Notes: generated by a model not told the origin, from the sequence alone. Shown: positions 12,750-25,560, numbered from the stretch's first letter. The stretch: 64,000 nucleotides of DNA from Siphonodentalium dalli (GCA_032622095.1 CP136068.1:119091509-119155508); one strand, 5' to 3'. Numbers and translations: made by a program.

Positions 12750-14110
12750 GTCCCCCGAAAAAAATAAATTCGGGGGACTATTAAAATAGCCTGTGTCCGT
12801 CCGTCCGTCCGTCCGTGTTTACTAATGACTACTTATGTGGCTAAGATTGTGTAAAATGGATATTTATGTGCATAACTTCTGTTGCGTGGCTAGTCACGTA
12901 ACAGCTTTCAGATGGACGTTCAAAAATGATCTATTTGGCCTAATCAGCTTATTTAATTTTGTAGTCACTCAAAATTTGGAAACAAAAAGTCCATAGATTT
13001 AGACATCCATGACCTGTCAATAGGAGATGTCGGACACTGACGGACATTTATGTGGCTAGTCACCCAATCACGGACCTATCAGTTTCTCCTATTCCACTGT
13101 TTTTGAGTTTTAATCAGCTTCTTCTGCTATAATTCCAACATGTTATGAATCCATAATCTGGAGTTTTATCACTATCTACTACTTGATAGCCAAATAAAAT
13201 TTTATGGCTACTTGAGAAGCCACATAAAAACTAGAGCCACATTACCTTTTCTGGCCACATAGGTCGGAGCCACATATCTACCCATTTGTTCGTCCGTCCG
13301 TCTAGCCGTCCGTCCGTGCGTCCGGAAATGGTTTCCGGATGATAACTTTAGTTTCGGTTATTAGATCAAAAGCAAATTTCATAGGTGAGTTTATCAGACC
13401 AAAATAAAGGTCAAGTTCGAATATGGGTTTGCTCCGCCCATTTTTGCGAGAGTTATGGCCCTTTTTTGACTTGGAAAACCCCTGAAAGTTGGTTTCCGGA
13501 TGATAACGTTAGTAGAGTTAATCGGATTCAAACCAAATTTGGTATATTACTTTCTCCCAGCAAAACACAGGTCAAGTTCGAACTTGGGTTCTGCCCGACC
13601 ATTTTTGGCAGAGTTATGCCCCTTTTTCGACATAGAAAATTCAATTTTGCTTCTTTTTTTTGGTTTCCGGATGAAAACTTGATTTTGGATTGTTTATATG
13701 CAAAACCCCGTTTTTTTGTGGATTACTTATATCAAAATACAGCTCAAGTTCGAATTTTGTAGAGTTAATCAGATTTAAATCAAATATGATATGTCTCTTT
13801 CTCCCAGCAAAACACAGGTCAAGTTCGAATTCGGGTTCCGCCCGCCAATTTTCACCAGAGTTATGTCCCTTTTTGACTTAGAATTTTTGCTAATTTGAGG
13901 TTTCCGGATGAAAACTTTAGTAAATGTGTACTGAATGAAATTAAATTTGGTGTATGTAGGTTTACTAGCACAAAAGACAGATCAAGTTCGACGAATTTGA
14001 GTTTGAACCGATGATTTTGCTCAGAGTTATGGGCTTTTCGACTTAGAAAATTCAATTTTTCTTGTAATTTTCTTCATTTTGTGCCAATTTGAGGTTATTT
14101 TAGAAATAAA
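12750..14110 (+). mobile_element. Hairpin-led element with TTTCCGGATGA tandem units
   Basis: The hairpin GTCCCCCGAA to TTCGGGGGAC (12750-12778) is followed by CTATTAAAATAGCC and four to five GTCC repeats (12795-12817). A second GTCC tract is at 13292-13323. Tandem units then begin with GGTTTCCGGATGA at about 13331, 13491, 13661 and 13900, with CAAGTTCGAA and GAGTTATGCCC inside. Early steps are 160-170 bp. Intron 1 of the host gene. The right terminus is not clear. Confidence 0.68.
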
Positions 14111-14261
14111 TCTTTTTACTATTAAATTTATGCAATTATAACCACTAAGTGTGAAGACAAATTCTAAAACCTACATAGCGTGTTATATATAGAAAATTTC
14201 TTCAAATTTTTTGGTTATACATGTACATGTAACTCATAAATATAATCGAAACAAGAGTTAT

Positions 14262-14465
14262 TTTTCCGCCAAGGAAAGCCCTTCAACTGAACTATTTGGA
14301 TTATTATCTCCGGCCTTGTGTTATCAGGAGGGTTAAAAATTTATTGTCCGTTTATTGCCTACTCCGGTCAATCAGCGCTCGGATTAGCCACGCATGAATG
14401 CGTCCCGTGTAACTCCCGCGTTCTAACAATTCATCTAGCCAGTTTATTTTCCTCCTCGGAGCTAT
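14262..14465 (+). repeat. Inverted-repeat partner of 23655-23905
   Basis: CCGCCAAGGAAAGCCCTTCA, then a GTTATCAGGAGGGTT stretch and CAATCAGCGCTCGG run for about 200 bp. They recur in reverse at 23655-23905 with few differences. No coding signal is recognised. Confidence 0.75.
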
Positions 14466-14848
14466 CGGACGCATGGTTAACTAAAGGAAGTATTATTCTG
14501 AATTGCGAGTTTATCAACCCAATATTTATTATTGATAACAACTTGCAATTTATCCGTTGCTTACCCGGTCGTTTAATATTTTTACGTACGTACAGAAACT
14601 CTTCGTTTCATAGTATGCGCAACGCATTTTTATAAAAATTTCCTAGTTTTTTATCGACACATTTCGTCCCGAATTCCTTGATTGGAATCGACTAAATCAA
14701 GTTGGAAAATTCACCATTGATTTCTTTTGCCTCAACTAATTGTAAGTTGAAGTTGAGCGACTGGAACTTCACCGACATATGGGAAATGACTATCAAAGAA
14801 CATCATTGTACATATACAACATGTCGTTATCATTAATTGTGCTTAACC

Positions 14849-17800
14849 TAGGGTCCTGCGAATTGGAGATTTTGATCGAATCGAGTCGACTAAATCGAAT
14901 CGAATAACGAATCAAATATCGAATCAATCATACCTGTGCGTTGCATTCTCAATTAGGCGTTACCTAAATGGTTATATATGGGGAAAACTGAACAACCAAA
15001 AAAGAAGAGTGAAATTCGACATATATGATGACATTGACAAGGTACTTGCGAAATGAACCAGAACATAAATGTACAGCACAGTTAGAGGGCCAAAGTGTTT
15101 GAACAGTTTCCAGAAGAAAATATATATGGTTGATTGTTATATAATAAGGACTCTTATCAATATTTCAATACTAGTATTGTTTATTTGACACTCATGTTTT
15201 TCTCCACAAAATGGAGCTACTTACAACATTGATTTTGAATTGAGTAAATGTACATGCAGGTACAGGAAGTACCACAAAACACGGCTTCTATATGTTTGTA
15301 TAAAGTAATAGTATTGAAATTTGAGAATCAGCTATGCATGTATCAGATATGGCAGATCCTGGCTATAACTATGAGTCTTGTTTTGGCGCATAGCCATATA
15401 TATAAATAGTTTTGAAAGTTATGTACTGAATGCTGAATTGAACATTATCACAATCAAAAGTACTAACAGATTTTGCTTTCTTCGTCATAAGGACTTATAA
15501 TATAAATTTTGCTGGTTTGTACGCCACATACATATAAGTCTTATATGTATGTGGCATACAAACCTGCAAAAATTTTGATATAAACTTGCGATTAGTGGTA
15601 AATCCATTTATATGCACAATAAATCACTTCAAATTTTTAAGTCTTTCCCTGATCTTAACAGAAATCTACAATGCTTGACTCAAAATGCTCAATGAGCAAA
15701 GCGATACAATATGAGGGAGTATTATATGTGTTTTTTTTATCTCTATTTTCTTTTTCTTTATCTTTTCTCTTCTCTTGTAGATATGATTGTTGAAATATAT
15801 AAAATTAATAATTATGTGGACTGTTGTGTTGTCGGGAAAAAATATGGCAGTTAGTATTATGTCAATGAATTGTCGAGGCTTAGGGAACTATCGTAAACGC
15901 AAGGATGTATTTGATTTTATTAGAAAGAAAAAATTTGACATTTATTGTCTACAAGATGTTCATTTCTCAAAAGAGCAAGAGACCCAGATAGAAATAGAAT
16001 GGGGGAGCAAGGCCTAATTTAGTTCATATACAACATCATCAAGGGGAGTGGCCATCCTGTTCAGGGACACATATCAATGGAAAATTGAAAAAATAAAGCG
16101 AGATGACATGGGAAATTTTCTATCAATAAAGATGGATATTGGCGGACAGCTTCTCAACTTGGTTAACATATATGGGCCCAATACTGACCAGCCAACTTTC
16201 TATGAATCACTTGGTGAATATCTAGATGAAAATGACAATTACCATTCAATCATTTGTGGAGATTTTAACCTGGTACTGAACCCAGAGATAGATACAAATA
16301 ATTACTTACATACTAATAACCCAAATGCAAGGTCTATAATAATCGGAATAATAGAAGAATTGCATTTAAAGGATATATGGCGCTTATTAAATCCGGAAAA
16401 GAGAAGATACACTTGGAGAAGAAAATCCCCAATAAAACAAGCACGTCTAGATTTTTTCTTACATCAGAGCACACTCTTACTTACTTAGAAGATGCGAATA
16501 TCATACCAGGATATAAAACTGATCATTCAATCACAACTTTAAATCTTAAATTCAGGGGAACTAAACATGGCAATGGATACTGGAAATTCAATAATTCACT
16601 GTTGAAGGATAAGGATTATGTAAACTTAGTAAATGATACAATAGATAAAGTTTATGAACAATACAAAACGCAACCAAGAATAGATAATATAGTGACAAAT
16701 TTAACAATAGATTACCAACTCTTCTTGGAAATGATTCTGATGGAAATAAGAGCAAGTACGATAATCTATTCCAAGAAACGTCAAAAAAAAAAAAAATATA
16801 CGAATTCAAGAACTGGAAGTAATGCGCAAGATAGAGAAGTTAGAAAGTGAAGAACATATTACTGAATCCCAGGCTGAAATAGATATCTTGAAGCAGAAAC
16901 TAGAATCTATTAGGTCAGATAAAATTAAAGGTATGATAGTGAGATCAAGGGCAAAATGGATGTCAGAAGGGGAAAAACATAGTAAATAATTTCTGAATCT
17001 TGAAGAAAAAAAATTATACAAATAAAGCAATATCGAAACTAGAATTAGAAAATGGAATGAAATAATGAGTGAAGTTGCAAAATTTTCTGAAAACTTATAC
17101 AGTGTAAAAACAAATAATGTTTCTGAAGCAGATTTAAAAAACTTCATTATGAAAAATGGAATAGAAGAAGATGTAAATTTCAGGAAGATAACTAATGGCC
17201 AGCAGGGTGAATTGGAAAAGGAAATAAGTGTAACTGAAACCTTAATCTATCTGAAAAAAATGAAAAACAATAAAAGCCCTGGGTCAGATTTTTTCATAGT
17301 CAAATTTTTTTAATTTTTCTGGAACCGACTAGGAAACATATTAATAAATGCCCTGAATTATGGCCTTAAAAAGGGGGGGAACTATCACCTACTCAGAAAC
17401 ATGGGGTTGTCACGCTAATACCGAAAGAAAATAAAGTTAGATATCTGATAAAAAATTGGAGGCCAATCTCCCTTTTGAATATTCCATATAAAATTTTGTC
17501 AGGTATCCTAGCTGAAAGGATTAAAGTATTGTTACCAAATCTTATAAATGAGGATCAAAAAGGCTTTATGTCATGTAGATTTATTGGAGAGAACATTTGA
17601 CTGATATCAGATCTAATGCTGGCCTGCAATGAAGCAAAAGTATCGGGACTTCTTCTGATGTTAGACTTTGAAAAATATTTTGATTCTCTATCTTGGTCCT
17701 TTATGGAAGCAACATTGAAATTCTTTAACTTTGGTTCTGTCTTATGAATATTAAAGGAATAAATATTTTTAATACAAATTTTAAAATATCACAATATGCA

Positions 17801-19679
17801 GATGATACAACACTCTTGCTCGATGGTTCCCCTCAGTCTGTTGACAGTTCTTTAGGCCTGCTGGAGAATTTTTTTCTCATTTCTGGACTGAAAATTAATT
17901 ATGATAAGACTTATGCGGTATGGGTAGGTCCTGCAAACAGGAAACACGACTGTACAGAGTCGATATGTGATAAATGGAAAATAAGACATTCAGTCTCAAA
18001 ATTCAAATTGCTCAGAGTTGAATTTGATTTAGCAGCTGATAACATATTTTTAGATAACTATTTGAAAGTGCAAAGAGAAATGAACAGTACTATGAATTTG
18101 TGGAAAAAAAGAAATCTAACTGTTCTAGGTCGAATTACATTAGTGAAATCGCTGATTATGTCAAAACTTAAATTCTATTTATTAAATATACCAGATCCTC
18201 CTATGAGTCTAATAGATGAGATTACAAAGGATCTGCATAATTTTATCTGGAACACCAAGCATGGCCGAATCGCGAGAAAATATATGTGTAATATTCAAAA
18301 GAATAAAAAAGTAAAATTAAATAAGGATACTGAGAGAAATTCGTCCTCCTTTGGCCTAAAAAAAAAAAATTTAAGTTATTCGCGCAAACCAACAGTCCAC
18401 CAAAAGACATCAAAAGACAACAAAGAATTTTTAAGTAATTAACATGAATGAATAATAGAATTTTAAAAAGTATATCTTTTTCATACAGTATAAATATGTA
18501 TTCCACTATCACACTCTATACTCCATCTTAACTACTCACAGTAATCTAATCTTTCTTCTACCTACTCTTTTATTTTGTTAGCTGACTCAATTTATAATTA
18601 TGTAGCATTTATTATTTTGTAAAACTACCAATTCGATACATATCTTGGGTCAATAAAAATGTTCTTAAAAAAAAAACAATTAGACGTTTAATGTCAATGA
18701 TTAGACGATTTGTGAAACGTTCTATGAACTTCCATGATGTTCCATCATAACTTGATGTGGCGATCAACCGTCGTTCCTGATACTATTAACTTCAATTAAG
18801 AATTGTCGAGAGAAAATAACAAAACATTAAAACGTCCATGCGGTTGTCTCGACGATTAAATATATAACCACTAAACGGATTATCGGAATTAAAATCACGC
18901 TCAATTTTTAGAATTTGCATGTACATGCACAATTGCAAATCAGCACTGGGGAAACATTCATTGTTATAAACTTGAAGATGCAACAACAGTCGCAGGGTAG
19001 CCTGTCTATGTAGTGCTGGATGCTTAGATGGGTCATTGTCCCAGACGCTTGCGATTTATATACCATGTTGCATTTATCACACGTTTAAGTTCAGCACTGC
19101 ATGCAGCTTTTATCATGTTTAAAATAAACATGAATACCGGATGACAAATTGTCAAGTTTCAAGGAACTCTCTGAAAGTCAACTTCAAAAGAAAACACCGC
19201 CCACATGCTCTTTTCGACGCCGGGAACACGTGATGTTTACATTCTCAGCGATATTACATAACGCGGAATCTGAGAAGTTTTGTCGCGGATAAGGCTACCG
19301 GTTGCTCAGTCTCATCGCTATTATAATTTACACGCGTCGTCGTTCTACCGGCGATCTCCGAGCTTGTGGCTACCATGTTCAATGCTAGAATTCAGATGTT
19401 TTCAGTCGTCCTATAGTGGCTACTTACTTGCTATACTTATATTTAATATCATGCGAACGCGATGTACAATAAGAATTATAAGCTACATATAGTCATAATT
19501 TTCGGGAATAATATGGCACAGAAACAGCTAAGATCGACGTGTGTACTTGTCCGTAAACAGCCTACTTTGTTGTCAGTGTATATTCAAAATTTCGAGTTGG
19601 AAATTGCGAATCGAATTCGAATTGAATTTGACTTTCAAATCGAATCTCGAATCGAATATCGAATATTCGCAGGACCCTA
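14849..19679. mobile_element. hAT-type element containing a LINE
   Basis: The left end TAGGGTCCTGCGAATT and the inverted right end TAGGGTCCTGCGAATA are flanked by the 8-bp duplication GCTTAACC (14841-14848 and 19680-19687). The subterminal regions are rich in TCGAATCGAAT-type motifs at both ends. Removing the LINE leaves a non-autonomous element of roughly 1-2 kb. No hAT transposase is seen. Confidence 0.88.
15844..18676 (+). pseudogene. Decayed L1/Tx1-like LINE ORF2 (endonuclease and reverse transcriptase)
   Basis: The endonuclease begins MAVSIMSMNCRGLGN and shows LQDVH, NIYGPN, CGDFN, ARLDFFL and TDHSI, in order, across a stop near 16015 and a frameshift near 16460. Reverse-transcriptase pieces follow: KSPGSDFF, WRPISLLNIPYKILS, LMLDFEKYFDSLSW and the catalytic ISQYADDTTLL near 17790. 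Between FNFG (about 17730) and NIKGINIF (about 17745) some 75 residues, including motif B of the polymerase palm, are missing. The C-terminal part decays after about 18300. An AATAAA-like signal and ten A (18667-18676) mark the 3' end. CAATTAGACGTT after the tail and CAATTAGGCGTT near 14952 may be an imperfect target duplication, putting the 5' end near 14965. Not functional. Confidence 0.85.
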
Positions 19680-19687
19680 GCTTAACC

Positions 19688-20769
19688 GATTAATTTTTGC
19701 AAATCTTAGCTAGCCCGAATGTATTAACATGAGGGCTTGTATCTGGATACTTGGAATGTTGTTGCGAACGTTACAGCGACTTCAAGATATTTATTTGAAA
19801 ATCCTGACTCTTCTGTTCTTGCAATTCCATTTCCTTTACATCATTGTATCATCGGAACAATAGTTCGAAACAAGGAGATTATGTTCGTTATAACATATAA
19901 CATATGTTCGTTATAACGTATTATATGACCTGTGTTCAAATAATGCTGTGTCGCTATAATACGTGTATGTATAGTATGACTGACAGTGTCCGGTTGCTAC
20001 GACTCGTGCAACTAGTTTGATTGGGGAATAGGATTATCTGACACAAGATTTGGCAACAAGGATTTTCATTTCCAGTTCCCATTATCGAATGGCGATCTCC
20101 ATCAAATCATAATCTGTCATTATCTTGGCGGCAATTGTGTCTGTTTCTTTGCAATCACTCAATGTATTTTGCTGAATGGGCTTCCCTGTTCCAAGACTGC
20201 ACAGATATGCAAGCGCAGTAGCCTGAACCTTCAGCTATAGTTTGCTTAACTATACAATGATAATTCCGTCTGTGGTCAGAACTCTTTGGACTTTTTGGAT
20301 GACAGCTTTGATGCGAGCCTACTGGCCTACTTGTGGCAAGTCACCATACTAGTATCGGATGTGACCTTGTATGGTCGCAGTGTTGTAACGATTCATTGGC
20401 TAGCCAGTGTCTCAATAAATATTTATACCTCTTTTGATAGGGTAGATGTTTTCTCATTTCCATGTGTTCACTGTACCCTAATAGACAACATCTGAACTGT
20501 TATCCTCAGACATTAGTGTTTATTGATACATCCATTAATAAGGACATATTATGGTATCAGTGCCTCATCGCCACAATACCGTACAAATGTAATATGATAC
20601 AAAATGGTGAGCATGAAACATGTATGGCCAGCTGTAATAGTTCCATACCAATGGCATCAGTGCCTCAAAGGCTCAATGACATAAGAACTGACTATATCAA
20701 TATGGCGACAATTTTCACTGATACCGACATACTTCTGCGCTTTCAATCCGTGAATAGTAATATACTATG
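19688..20769. other. No gene seen
   Basis: Mixed-composition intron sequence. I recognise no domain, repeat family or terminal structure. Confidence 0.35.
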
Positions 20770-21490
20770 CATATATATTGTCACATGCTCCAGATGCACT
20801 GCCAATAGCCTTTCCAACAGAGTCCATCACTTGGCTCTCTACCTTCTATTTCCACATATCGAGAAGATCAAATAGCCTTCACTCACGTATAAAGCAGAGT
20901 TACATGAAATGCATTTATATTGCACAGGGCCGCTGCCACTATAATTTCCAACAGAGACCAACACATGGCTCTTTTCCTTCTATTGCCTCATATCCAATTG
21001 ATTATCGGGCAAATACCAGAAAGGACAGCATTTGTATTGTCACACATATTAAGTGCAGTTACATGAACAGCATTTATATTTACATTGCGCACGACCACTG
21101 CAGGCCTGCATATTGGAGGCGAACGACGGTTCGGTTCACCTGGAGGTTGCGAAATCTAGGTCGCGCCAAAGTTGTATGTGGCTCTCGCGATACTGATTAT
21201 AACAGTTTGTGTAACCTATGGGTACCTAAGCACAACCAGACAACCGACAAATACTAGTACGTTACGGCTTATGCATATTTTTACATTCCGCAGGCCTGCC
21301 AGTGCCAATTACAAAAGAGTCCAAAACATAGCTCTTCTCCTTCTATTACTACATATCCATATGATTATCTGGTGAATAGAATTCCTAAATGACTAACACA
21401 AATGACAGCTTTTGTATCATCACACATATAAAGCGCCGTTCCGCAAGAAGCCTTTATATTGTGCATGACCACTGCCCAGTACCAGTGACT
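20770..21490. repeat. Degenerate tandem units, about 135-175 bp, with an inserted 180-bp block
   Basis: The motifs CCAACAGAGTCCATCACTTG, GCTCTTTTCCTTCTATT and ACATGAACAGCATTTATATT recur about three times from 20810 onward. Between units two and three a 180-bp block (21110-21289) is flanked on both sides by the palindrome GCAGGCCTGC (21100-21109 and 21290-21299), as if inserted. Long open frames here follow from the repeat and show no domain. Confidence 0.55.
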
Positions 21491-23340
21491 GTCAGGGAAA
21501 CAATCTTCAAGGGCGAATGCCACAGCACCTGAGCCTTAGGATGGGGAAGACTCGTCATGTGCCGCTAACATCGCACCAGCCAACCAGACTTCAGTTCTTC
21601 CCAGATGAAAACGCAGCTCGAGCTATCATTTGCTCTCGCAATTCAGAAGACGGATGTAATTGCACCCGTAATATAATGGTTAGTTGTGTTTTTCTCAAAT
21701 TAAATGTCATTGTGGGATAGACCTCGATACATGCATGTTCCATTGCACTTTCACATTCCCATAATTTAACTGCGATGGGAACTGTTTTAAATATACCTTC
21801 CAATAGTTAATATTGAATCAACGATTACTGTGACCATGCACATTTTGTCAAGAGGGAAGAGTGCAAAGTTTAATGCTCGTGAATTAGAAAATTACAAGTG
21901 CATACGGCTGTGAGAACAATTGCTCCTGTCTCCTGGGAAGGACTGAGACTTCTGACTCTTACGAGAGTGGGTCTTGTTCCCCTGGAATCATTCTCCCTCG
22001 GGGATATGTCCAGGCCTGCTCCACCATCGGCGGACTTTCCGTAAGTGTATAAAACATTCTCCTCACAATAAACAAGGACACCGCTATCTCATCGTCCTCT
22101 TCGCCGAGAAAAGACAGTATCTTACCTGTTGTTCAATGTCTAGCAGGTTAGATCACGTGGCCAAGTAAATAACGGAATTTGCCTTATTAACCTTGTTTTG
22201 CAATAACTAACAAAATGTTTTGTATATTACGCTTGCTAATAACTAACAGACTGTCTTGTCTTGCTTATAGTCGAACAAGATTCGACTTTGATGGCCACAC
22301 ACTGTGCGGGTTGCTCAAGAAATAAACGCGGCAATAGGCTGTATTGTCATAGCTGGGTGAGGGCCCGTTGGTCCATGGTTAAACAATTTGAGCAAACGTA
22401 CCAGTCTTACCTCGGGCAGGAACCATTCGGTCCCCCCTAGTCATGCTTCAGCAGACCGTGGGAGGCAGGGTGCTGTCCACCGGAGATTCGGGCAACCAAT
22501 CCTCCAGGACACAAGCACCTGCTCCTTTGGCGACTGTTCTGGGTGGGGAAGCCTCGTTGTCCCGTGCCGCACAAAGCGCACCAGCCAACTGGCCTTCTGA
22601 CGCTTCCGCACGGCGCCGTTGCCCACTCCATTACGAGGGTCGGTCTTGTCCCCCTGGAAACGTCATCCCAAGTGATACGTCCAGGCCTGCTCCTCTGCCG
22701 TCATGGGATCCTAGTGGTATGTCATCGACGTTTATGCCACAGGACCACCTACATTCGGTGGGGGGGGGGTGGCTTTCTCTGGTCAAATGGATCCTTCCAA
22801 TTTTAACTTTTTCCGCCCTTCTGGCCTTGGGGTGGGAAATAACACCTTAAATCCAACTGCGAGAGCATTTGTTCCTCGTTCGAGCCATTCCCAGTACCTT
22901 ATCTCAACCTGATGCAGGCTGTTCTGTTGCTGGCGTTGATCCTGACATGCTTTCTATGGTTCTCATGGCATCTCATGCCTTTGACGACGATGAGCAAGAA
23001 TCTCGGGCTGACGGTGGTTCCCACTGTTGGTCAAGGATTATGTCGTTCCTAGGGAACTCGCTTTGCGTATGGAAACGACACAGGTTGATCTCTTATAAAA
23101 TCTTCATCACAGGATATGTGTCAAATCTTGTTACAATGAATTACAAAACATTTGCACAACCGTACCAGTCTTTACCTCGGGCTGTACCAGTTCGGGCCCC
23201 CTGGTCCTGCATCATCAGACCGTGGCAGGCAGGGTGCCGTTCTCTGAGATTCGGGCAACCAATCCTCAAGGACAACAGCACCCGAGCCTTTGGTGGCTCT
23301 TCTGTGTGGGGAAGACTCGCGGTCACGTACCGTCAATAGT
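21491..23340. repeat. GC-richer repeated modules, probably an old retroelement or composite repeat
   Basis: A module with CGTACCAGTCTTACCTCGGG and GATTCGGGCAACCAATCCTC occurs at 22396-22600 and again at 23160-23336, about three-quarters identical. A shorter relative is near 21515-21600. A second module (GGTCTTGTCCCCCTGGAA and GTCCAGGCCTGCTCC) occurs near 21965-22020 and 22635-22690. Base composition is higher in GC than the neighbours. I cannot assign a family. Confidence 0.5.
22787..22912 (+). CDS. Small ORF with PAM2-like motif, unassigned
   Basis: A 41-codon frame starts MDPSNFNFFRPSGLG and contains NNTLNPTARAFVPRSS. This fits the PAM2 consensus (L-N-P-x-A-x-x-F-x-P) by which proteins bind the MLLE domain of poly(A)-binding protein. 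It ends at TGA 22910. A following frame, offset from it, continues with an acidic patch (HAFDDDEQES). It lies inside a block of repeated modules, so it may be a remnant of a retroelement protein. Coding status is uncertain. Confidence 0.3.
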   Translation: MDPSNFNFFRPSGLGVGNNTLNPTARAFVPRSSHSQYLIST

Positions 23341-23654
23341 GCTTTATATTTGGGAAGATATATATACAGACATCAATCTCTTCACATGAAACGAGAAGAA
23401 GATGAAGAGACGAAAGCAGCAGAAGAAGAAGTCTCTATGGCACTGCCTGGGATGTTTTTTCCAAAAAACAAGGGGGGAGGTACAAGCTTGAGTAATGCTG
23501 GAATCTGAATTTATGAGCTCTTTCACATAACATATCAAGGCTGTTTCATGACTAAATCACATTTACATGAAATCTGTTTTGGAAGAGTACATTCCCGTCA
23601 AATTGGGATATTAGATTTATTGCTCGTTGCCTCCTCCTGGGCTTGCATTCTAAT

Positions 23655-23905
23655 CCAAATAGTTCAGTTGAAGGGCTTTCCTTGGCGGAAAAATATAATT
23701 TTTTAAATTATAATTAATTTTCCTTGCAAATCTTATGATTAAGTCGGAAATAAACTGGCTAGATGAATTGTTAGAACGCGGGAGTTACACGGGATGCATT
23801 CATGCATGGCTAAACCGAGCGCTGATTGACCGGAGTAGGCAATAAACGGACAATAAATTTTCAACCCTCCTGATAACACAAGATAATAATCCAAATAGTT
23901 CAGGG
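23655..23905 (-). repeat. Inverted-repeat partner of 14262-14465
   Basis: The reverse complement matches 14262-14465. It also carries a second, outer copy of the CCAAATAGTTCAG segment (23655 and 23887), and extra AT-rich sequence near 23700-23730. Confidence 0.75.
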
Positions 23906-24215
23906 AGCCATAATTGTTTTTGCAAATATCGTTGGGGAAAACATGGCCTCAAGCGGCCATCTTGGATTTACTCTTTGTATGACTATTAAAATCCTTTTGT
24001 ATCCCCTACAGATGACATCCCTTGTCCGATCATCACTAAACTTCACATGGATCTTTGGGATGACCACAAGATGGAAGTAATTTAATTTTTCTGAATCTTT
24101 TTTTTCTGAACCATGGGCACTGGCAGCCATTTTGGATTTTCTCTCTGCATGGCTAAATCTTTTCGCACACTTACAGACCACATATTTCATCTGATCATCA
24201 CCAAACTTCATACAA
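23906..24215 (+). repeat. Diverged Pearl-like core units
   Basis: ACATGGCCTCAAGCGGCCAT, TTGTATGACTATTAAAATCC and GATCATCACTAAACTTCACA match the second type of core unit seen near 5640-6010. Two diverged units, no ends. Confidence 0.65.
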
Positions 24216-24931
24216 CATATATTTATTATTTTCTTATACCCCGGAAACTATATAAAACATATTTTGGAAGAGAATGACTAATAATTGACCATTTTTCTAG
24301 CAGCATCTTGAGCACACACCATCGTCACACCATACACTTAAACCCCTCTCCATCTGCAATCTATTATTTGGTTTATCTGCATCAATTTACAGCTGAAATA
24401 TGTAAGAAAACATCGACACTGTACACGCTGACCGTTGAACGTGTTCGGTGTGTTTACTCACTGTACGCCATTTTGACCGACATTGACATTACCTTATATG
24501 ACAATCAGTGTCTATGTGTATCCCTCCTCTGCTATAAATATGTAATATAAAACCTCAGAAAGAATGTCACAAGTTAGTTGTCGTGACCAGATGAGAATGC
24601 ACAAGAGTTAGTTTTGACTATTTTTCCGAAAGGAAGAAACAAGGAGAGCATAATTTATTTATAGTAAATATAGAAAAAGAAGACACTATTAATCGAAACA
24701 GTAATTTGGCCTAATCCATTTTCAATTATAATTGCTCACTAAACATGTGCCTTGTACAGTCAAATGCCCTTCAGTCGAACATCGTTCAATTAAGTCTTAG
24801 TCCCTCCGATCAATACCAACCAACTAAACAAAGTTTGACTGTATAGGGCTTCATTGTAATGTTAAAAATTTATTTTTGTGATCAATAATTGACAATAAAC
24901 ATAATACACTTGTGTTTTCACCTCGTATTGT
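24216..24931. other. No gene seen
   Basis: AT-rich intron sequence. An 80-codon open frame (24308-24550) has no recognisable domain. Confidence 0.35.
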
Positions 24932-25147
24932 TAGCTCAACTTTATGTTGTAAAGTTGAGCTATTGCCGTGGGTTGGTGTCCGTCATCTGTGCATGCATCC
25001 ATCCATCAGTCCTGTGCATCTGTCAACAGTTTCTTTTGGCTCACCCTACAGGCCACATCCTTTATCTGATCATCACCAAACTTTATATGGTATTTTGGGG
25101 TAACCATCCGAAAATCATTTTAAGAAATTGGTGCCAGCAGCACTTTT
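24932..25147 (+). mobile_element. Pearl-like element, left end only
   Basis: A clean hairpin TAGCTCAACTTTATGTTGTA to AAGTTGAGCTA (24932-24962), then TTGCCGTGGGTTGGTGTCCG and part of a core unit. It is cut off by the next hairpin-led element at 25148. Its right end may be the isolated terminus near 30005. Confidence 0.7.
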
Positions 25148-25560
25148 TAGCTCACCTGAGACGAAGTCTCCGGTGGAGCTATAGTCATCACTCCTCGTCC
25201 GTCGTCCGTCCGTCCGTCTGTCTGTCCGTCCGTCAACTTTTTTTAAAAACATCTTCTCCTCTGAAACCATCATACCAAATTGGTTCATATTTGGTGTGGA
25301 TATTCCCTAGGTGACTCTCATTCAGATTTGTTCAAATGAGGTCACCGAGTCAAATAGTTTTGATGTCAGGACCATAACTATTTTTCCACATAGTAATTCT
25401 TAAAACGACTTCTTTTCTGAAGTTGTCGGGCCGATTGGGTTCATATTTGGTATGAGGGTACCTTGGGTGACTGTGGTTCAGATTTGTTCAAATGAGGTCA
25501 CTGGGTCAAATGTGGGTGGGGCTATGGACATAAATCTGAATTTTTTTTCTTTTTTCGATT
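25148..25560 (+). mobile_element. Hairpin-led element, TAGCTCACC family, with two tandem units
   Basis: The hairpin TAGCTCACCTGAGAC-GAA-GTCTCCGGTGGAGCTA (25148-25181) is followed by ATAGTCATCACTCCTCGTCC and about seven GTCC/GTCT repeats (to 25232). Two units of about 165 bp carry TTCATATTTGG, then CAGATTTGTTCAAATGAGGTCA. Related units without a hairpin lie near 26725-26830. Other copies of this family start at 33080, 42248 and 61775. Confidence 0.8.

Noticed and set aside
22396-23336. LTR pair considered for the direct modules
   Set aside because: Only about 180 bp long, only about three-quarters identical, no TG/CA ends, primer site or polymerase between them.
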